Positions 6,543-9,474 of a stretch of DNA of 9,474 bases are shown piece after piece; within the stretch, counting starts at the first letter, position 1, and every line of letters begins with the position of its first letter. Source of the DNA: Bacteroidales bacterium. Lineage in GTDB: Bacteria; Bacteroidota; Bacteroidia; Bacteroidales; 4484-276. The position numbers and the translations under genes were made by a program. The stretch is taken from the NCBI GenBank assembly GCA_029939965.1, contig JAOZRY010000088.1:1-9474 (forward strand), written 5' to 3'. The notes beneath the pieces were generated by a model. That model was given only the letters and a program-made list of their open reading frames with translations, did not search any database and was not told the origin of the DNA.

Positions 6543-9474
6543 TTACTCAATCTCCTCCCAATTCCGAAGGTCAAAAACATTGTCTTTCACCGTGAAGTTA
6601 TGATTGATTTTCACCTGAGTTTCAAACCAAATTTTTCGCTTCCATGAAACACTGGTTGAGGTTATTGTTCTGGAATGTGGGAACTCATCTTTTGTAGGAT
6701 CGTTTTCATCAAGTGCAATAGCAATTGCATCGGCATTACTCATAAACCGCCCATCTACCTTCACTTTTCCATTTCTATCAAAGTCTTTAACCATCATCAA
6801 CGCAAACAACTCCATTACCTTCTCCGGCTTTATTTTCAATAACGGATTCAGGATAAGTGGGATATCAATATTTTTTATTCCTTTAAAACTCCTCCAGTGT
6901 ATGCCATGATCGGAGAGTAACACAATTTTTGTGTTGTTATAAACATCGTTTGCTTTCATCCAGTCAATCCATTTTACAAGGGTTTCGATAACCCATTTAT
7001 TATTTTCGTAAGGTGTAACATCCATTTGAAGTTTTCCATTTTCGTCGATAATATCCCAGGGATGATGCGATGCCATAGAATGGATGTAAATAAAATTGGG
7101 TTGCTCGCTATTAGCATTCGAGATAAATGGCAAAAGTCTCAAAAAATTATATTGTTTCGTCTGCGCAGTATTTGCATTGTGTTCAGCATCACCATGCATC
7201 CATCTACCATTATTATAAATAATTGGTTTCAAAAACAAAGGCGCACTATAAAATGCCGCATTCTCCCAAAGAACCGTATATCCGAGTTCCCTCGCAAATC
7301 CGATCTTCAAATCCCCGTTCCACTGATTCCAGTCATCATGCCATTTTGGAAGGAAAGTATCGAAGGAATTATAGTCGATTGTTGAATAAATCATTCGATT
7401 TGCCGTAAGATCATAGCCCTTTGTTTTAACCTTACTGGAAAAATCTTCGGTAACTTTTGTTATTTTTTCCTCCATTGTCATATCCTGATTCCGATTCAAT
7501 TTATCAATTGTATAATCGTAGCCACCTAAAATGGGTGCAATGGAGGAACATGTAATATTTGATATGGATAGTGTGTTTGGATACCACACAAAACCCTCAA
7601 GTTGACTTTCCAATTCAGGATTCTCCTTTAAAATTTTATCCATATACCAGCCATAAAACATATCAACAATTATAAATACTACATTTTCTTTATCTTTCGA
7701 AAAAGAGATTGAATTGGATGAATCGGCAACTAATTTTGGCTTTCGCAGAAAAGAACCTGTTTTAACAGACTCGATCAATCCTTGTGAAATTAAAACAACA
7801 TTCAACAGAATAAGAAAAAAGGTGATTTGTTTTAAACGTTGGTGGCTAATAAGCCAATTAATACCAAATATGACAAAAATAAAAAGTAGAGCTTCCAAAA
7901 TAAAATAAACCAACGGTTGAGCAAGGTTATCTTCGTGTAAAAATTTATAATCCTGAAGGCTTCCCAAATCGATAGGAATTATTGTATTGTGAATAAAACT
8001 CACCAGGGTTAAACTAAGAATAATTATAAACCAGAGCCGCTTTAGCTTTAATGGCAAAACAAGATAAATACTCATTAAACCGGCAAGTGAAATGGCAAAC
8101 AATTTAAAATTTTGCTTTAGGATTTCAACCGCCGGAAAGTCGAATATATCGGGATATGATGAGTAAATAGTTAATGGATTCCATAAAAAAACAAATCCCG
8201 CTAAATACAAGGTGGACAAAAAATATGCAATCCAGTTTGACTTAAAAGCAGGTACAGATTTCCTGTGTGAAGCCAGCGTATAAAATAGTGATATAATTAG
8301 GGTAAATCCAATTCCAATATTTACAATAGAAAAGAGCTTATTATTGCCAATTAACCAACTAAGATTAACGACAGGTATGTTTACTTCGCCATTATTAATT
8401 ATAAATAGAAAACATGATATTTGGAGCATGAACAGCATAACAAGGATAAACAATACTGCATAAAATAACAAAATATATATACGTTTTTTATTTTTGATAA
8501 AATAATTAAAACCTATAATTTGAGCAACCAGAATTATAATTAATGCAAAAAAACTTAACTCGTACTGAACACCAGTAAAATAAAATTTGGCGGCCAATTG
8601 AAAATATACTCCCAAAAAGAGTAATATAAAAAACATATTGCGGAGCATCCTGGAATTTAAAATCCTGACTTTTAATAGTTTTGATAAAAACCGGGGTTCA
8701 TTTTTTATTGCATTTGCAATATTTGCAAAAAGTAGTATTACAAACCAACTTCCTATAACAGCTATCGATAATCGGATAACTATATCATCAAAATAAAACT
8801 GCAATGCCCAGTTCATTTGGGTAACGATGGCTATTGTAGCTATTGCGTAAAAAACAATAATATAACCTCGCCCGAAATCAAGGATACGAAATTTTATTGC
8901 TCCGGTTTTTAATGTAATAAACCCCTGATAGGCCAGCACAACAAAAGCCAACATACTGGTTAATACCACACTTGCAATTGTAGCCAAAATTACTCTTGGT
9001 ATAATGTCGTTAAAATCGTACTGTAATGCCCAGTTTATTTGTGTAAGAATTCCTACAGATGAAACTATTATAAAGGTGAGTTTAAACGAAGGCCAAAGCT
9101 GCAAAATATATTCTCTTAAACCTTTATAACTGTTCGACAAATTAACCCGATAAACAGCCGAAAGTGCTCCTATGAAAACAGTAACAAGAAAGCTACCTCC
9201 CAAAGCAAAAAACAATCGCTGGATTATATCGTTAAAATCATTTCCGAAAGCCCAGTTAAACTGCAGGAGTATTGCAATAATAGCCAGAAATATAAAAGTG
9301 CTCCTTAATTTAGGTTTGATGACTTTAAACCGGATGACAAATTCCGCTAAAAAATAATTCTGTTTATCATCAGCTTTTTCCTGTTTCCCGAAAACCTCGG
9401 GATTAGTAACAAACAATCGGAAAAAACTAAATACATTGTTCATTGTCCAGTACAAAACCAAACCAGCCGGCAGA
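6543..9474 (-). CDS. YidC-like end fused to membrane repeats and an AlkP-superfamily (sulfatase/LtaS-like) domain; 5' partial
   Basis: The reading frame is open to the right edge, so the N-terminus is missing; 976 residues are visible, numbered from the codon at 9473. Residues 1-25 (LPAGLVLYWTMNNVF...) match the last conserved helix of YidC/Oxa1 insertases. Residues 51-272 are three gapless 74-residue two-helix repeats, each with Q-x-N-W-A, and a decayed fourth copy follows. More helices run to about residue 569, for roughly 16 in total. The C-terminal domain (about 594-965) lies outside the membrane and is an alkaline-phosphatase-superfamily fold: VVFIIVD (metal Asp 604), NITCSSIAPILGG with Thr 641 at the nucleophile position, HSMASHHPW (His 798, 803, 804), a YxxxxxW...DW helix, and LLSDHG (metal Asp 855, His 856). 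Relatives such as LtaS and EptA move phosphoglycerol or phosphoethanolamine from phospholipids onto envelope polymers, and that role is inferred here. In-frame TTG (9461) and ATG (9443) codons exist but fall inside the YidC-like motif, so they are unlikely starts. Confidence 0.88.
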   Translation of the reverse strand, partial: LPAGLVLYWTMNNVFSFFRLFVTNPEVFGKQEKADDKQNYFLAEFVIRFKVIKPKLRSTFIFLAIIAILLQFNWAFGNDFNDIIQRLFFALGGSFLVTVFIGALSAVYRVNLSNSYKGLREYILQLWPSFKLTFIIVSSVGILTQINWALQYDFNDIIPRVILATIASVVLTSMLAFVVLAYQGFITLKTGAIKFRILDFGRGYIIVFYAIATIAIVTQMNWALQFYFDDIVIRLSIAVIGSWFVILLFANIANAIKNEPRFLSKLLKVRILNSRMLRNMFFILLFLGVYFQLAAKFYFTGVQYELSFFALIIILVAQIIGFNYFIKNKKRIYILLFYAVLFILVMLFMLQISCFLFIINNGEVNIPVVNLSWLIGNNKLFSIVNIGIGFTLIISLFYTLASHRKSVPAFKSNWIAYFLSTLYLAGFVFLWNPLTIYSSYPDIFDFPAVEILKQNFKLFAISLAGLMSIYLVLPLKLKRLWFIIILSLTLVSFIHNTIIPIDLGSLQDYKFLHEDNLAQPLVYFILEALLFIFVIFGINWLISHQRLKQITFFLILLNVVLISQGLIESVKTGSFLRKPKLVADSSNSISFSKDKENVVFIIVDMFYGWYMDKILKENPELESQLEGFVWYPNTLSISNITCSSIAPILGGYDYTIDKLNRNQDMTMEEKITKVTEDFSSKVKTKGYDLTANRMIYSTIDYNSFDTFLPKWHDDWNQWNGDLKIGFARELGYTVLWENAAFYSAPLFLKPIIYNNGRWMHGDAEHNANTAQTKQYNFLRLLPFISNANSEQPNFIYIHSMASHHPWDIIDENGKLQMDVTPYENNKWVIETLVKWIDWMKANDVYNNTKIVLLSDHGIHWRSFKGIKNIDIPLILNPLLKIKPEKVMELFALMMVKDFDRNGKVKVDGRFMSNADAIAIALDENDPTKDEFPHSRTITSTSVSWKRKIWFETQVKINHNFTVKDNVFDLRNWEEIE
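8658..9323 (-). repeat. Three in-frame tandem 74-codon repeats (membrane hairpins)
   Basis: Copies occupy 9323-9102, 9101-8880 and 8879-8658. Each unit is two membrane helices. The first ends in Q-(F/I/M)-N-W-A-(F/L), starting at 9263, 9041 and 8819, which is exactly 222 bp apart each time. The motif is followed by (D/Y)-F-(N/D)-D-I-(I/V)-x-R and the second helix. The units align without gaps; the second and third end in K-(F/V)-R-I-L and the first in R-E-Y-I-L. DNA identity is visible around the motif (the complement of GCCCAGTT is shared by all three), suggesting fairly recent duplication or strong constraint. A fourth, decayed copy (about 8657-8460) keeps Q and FYF but has lost N-W. Confidence 0.9.

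Noticed and set aside
6396..6647. Open frame of 83 codons on the + strand after the cold-shock-like gene
   Set aside because: It starts with TTG inside the preceding gene, runs into the coding 3' end of the minus-strand fusion gene, and has no domain or promoter.
9441..9443. ATG at 9443 as the true start of the large membrane protein
   Set aside because: The residues before it (LPAGLVLYWT) are conserved YidC-type sequence in the same frame, so the protein almost certainly begins further upstream.

Overview
The window is AT-rich bacterial DNA, most likely from a Bacteroidota member (Bacteroidales/Marinilabiliales-like). The clues are a TTTG-N20-TAnnTTTG-type promoter, A/T-rich translation starts with little Shine-Dalgarno character, and gene families I associate with that phylum. 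The phylum call is inference. I saw no rRNA, tRNA, CRISPR array, insertion sequence or integrase.

Layout. 1-172: non-coding, no clear signal. 173-520 (+): small predicted exported or membrane-anchored protein of unknown function. 584-610: strong hairpin terminator serving both this gene and the convergent one. 609-2477 (-): Uup-type ABC-F ATPase. 2478-2664: divergent promoter region. Then three + strand genes with 80-92 bp gaps: 2665-3375 (unknown soluble protein, 236 aa), 3468-4730 (YbdG/MscM-type mechanosensitive channel, 420 aa) and 4811-6403 (helical/TPR-like protein with a C-terminal cold-shock-like domain, 530 aa). 6404-6542: short convergent gap with no convincing terminator. 6543-9474 (-): very large membrane protein cut by the right edge of the window.

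The most unusual gene is the last. Its first visible residues (LPAGLVLYWTMNNVF) look like the last conserved transmembrane segment of YidC/Oxa1 insertases. The same reading frame continues through three gapless 74-residue membrane repeats plus a decayed fourth copy, then more membrane helices, and ends in an alkaline-phosphatase-superfamily domain of the sulfatase/LtaS/EptA type. A Thr occupies the predicted nucleophile position. A YidC-like module joined to an envelope phosphotransferase-like enzyme is the best candidate here for an undescribed system.

The other genes look like housekeeping functions (ribosome-associated ATPase, osmotic safety valve) with two uncharacterised proteins beside them. 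Nothing in the sequence ties all the genes into one pathway. The three + strand genes may be co-transcribed from the promoter at 2603-2634, but that is inferred only from spacing and orientation.
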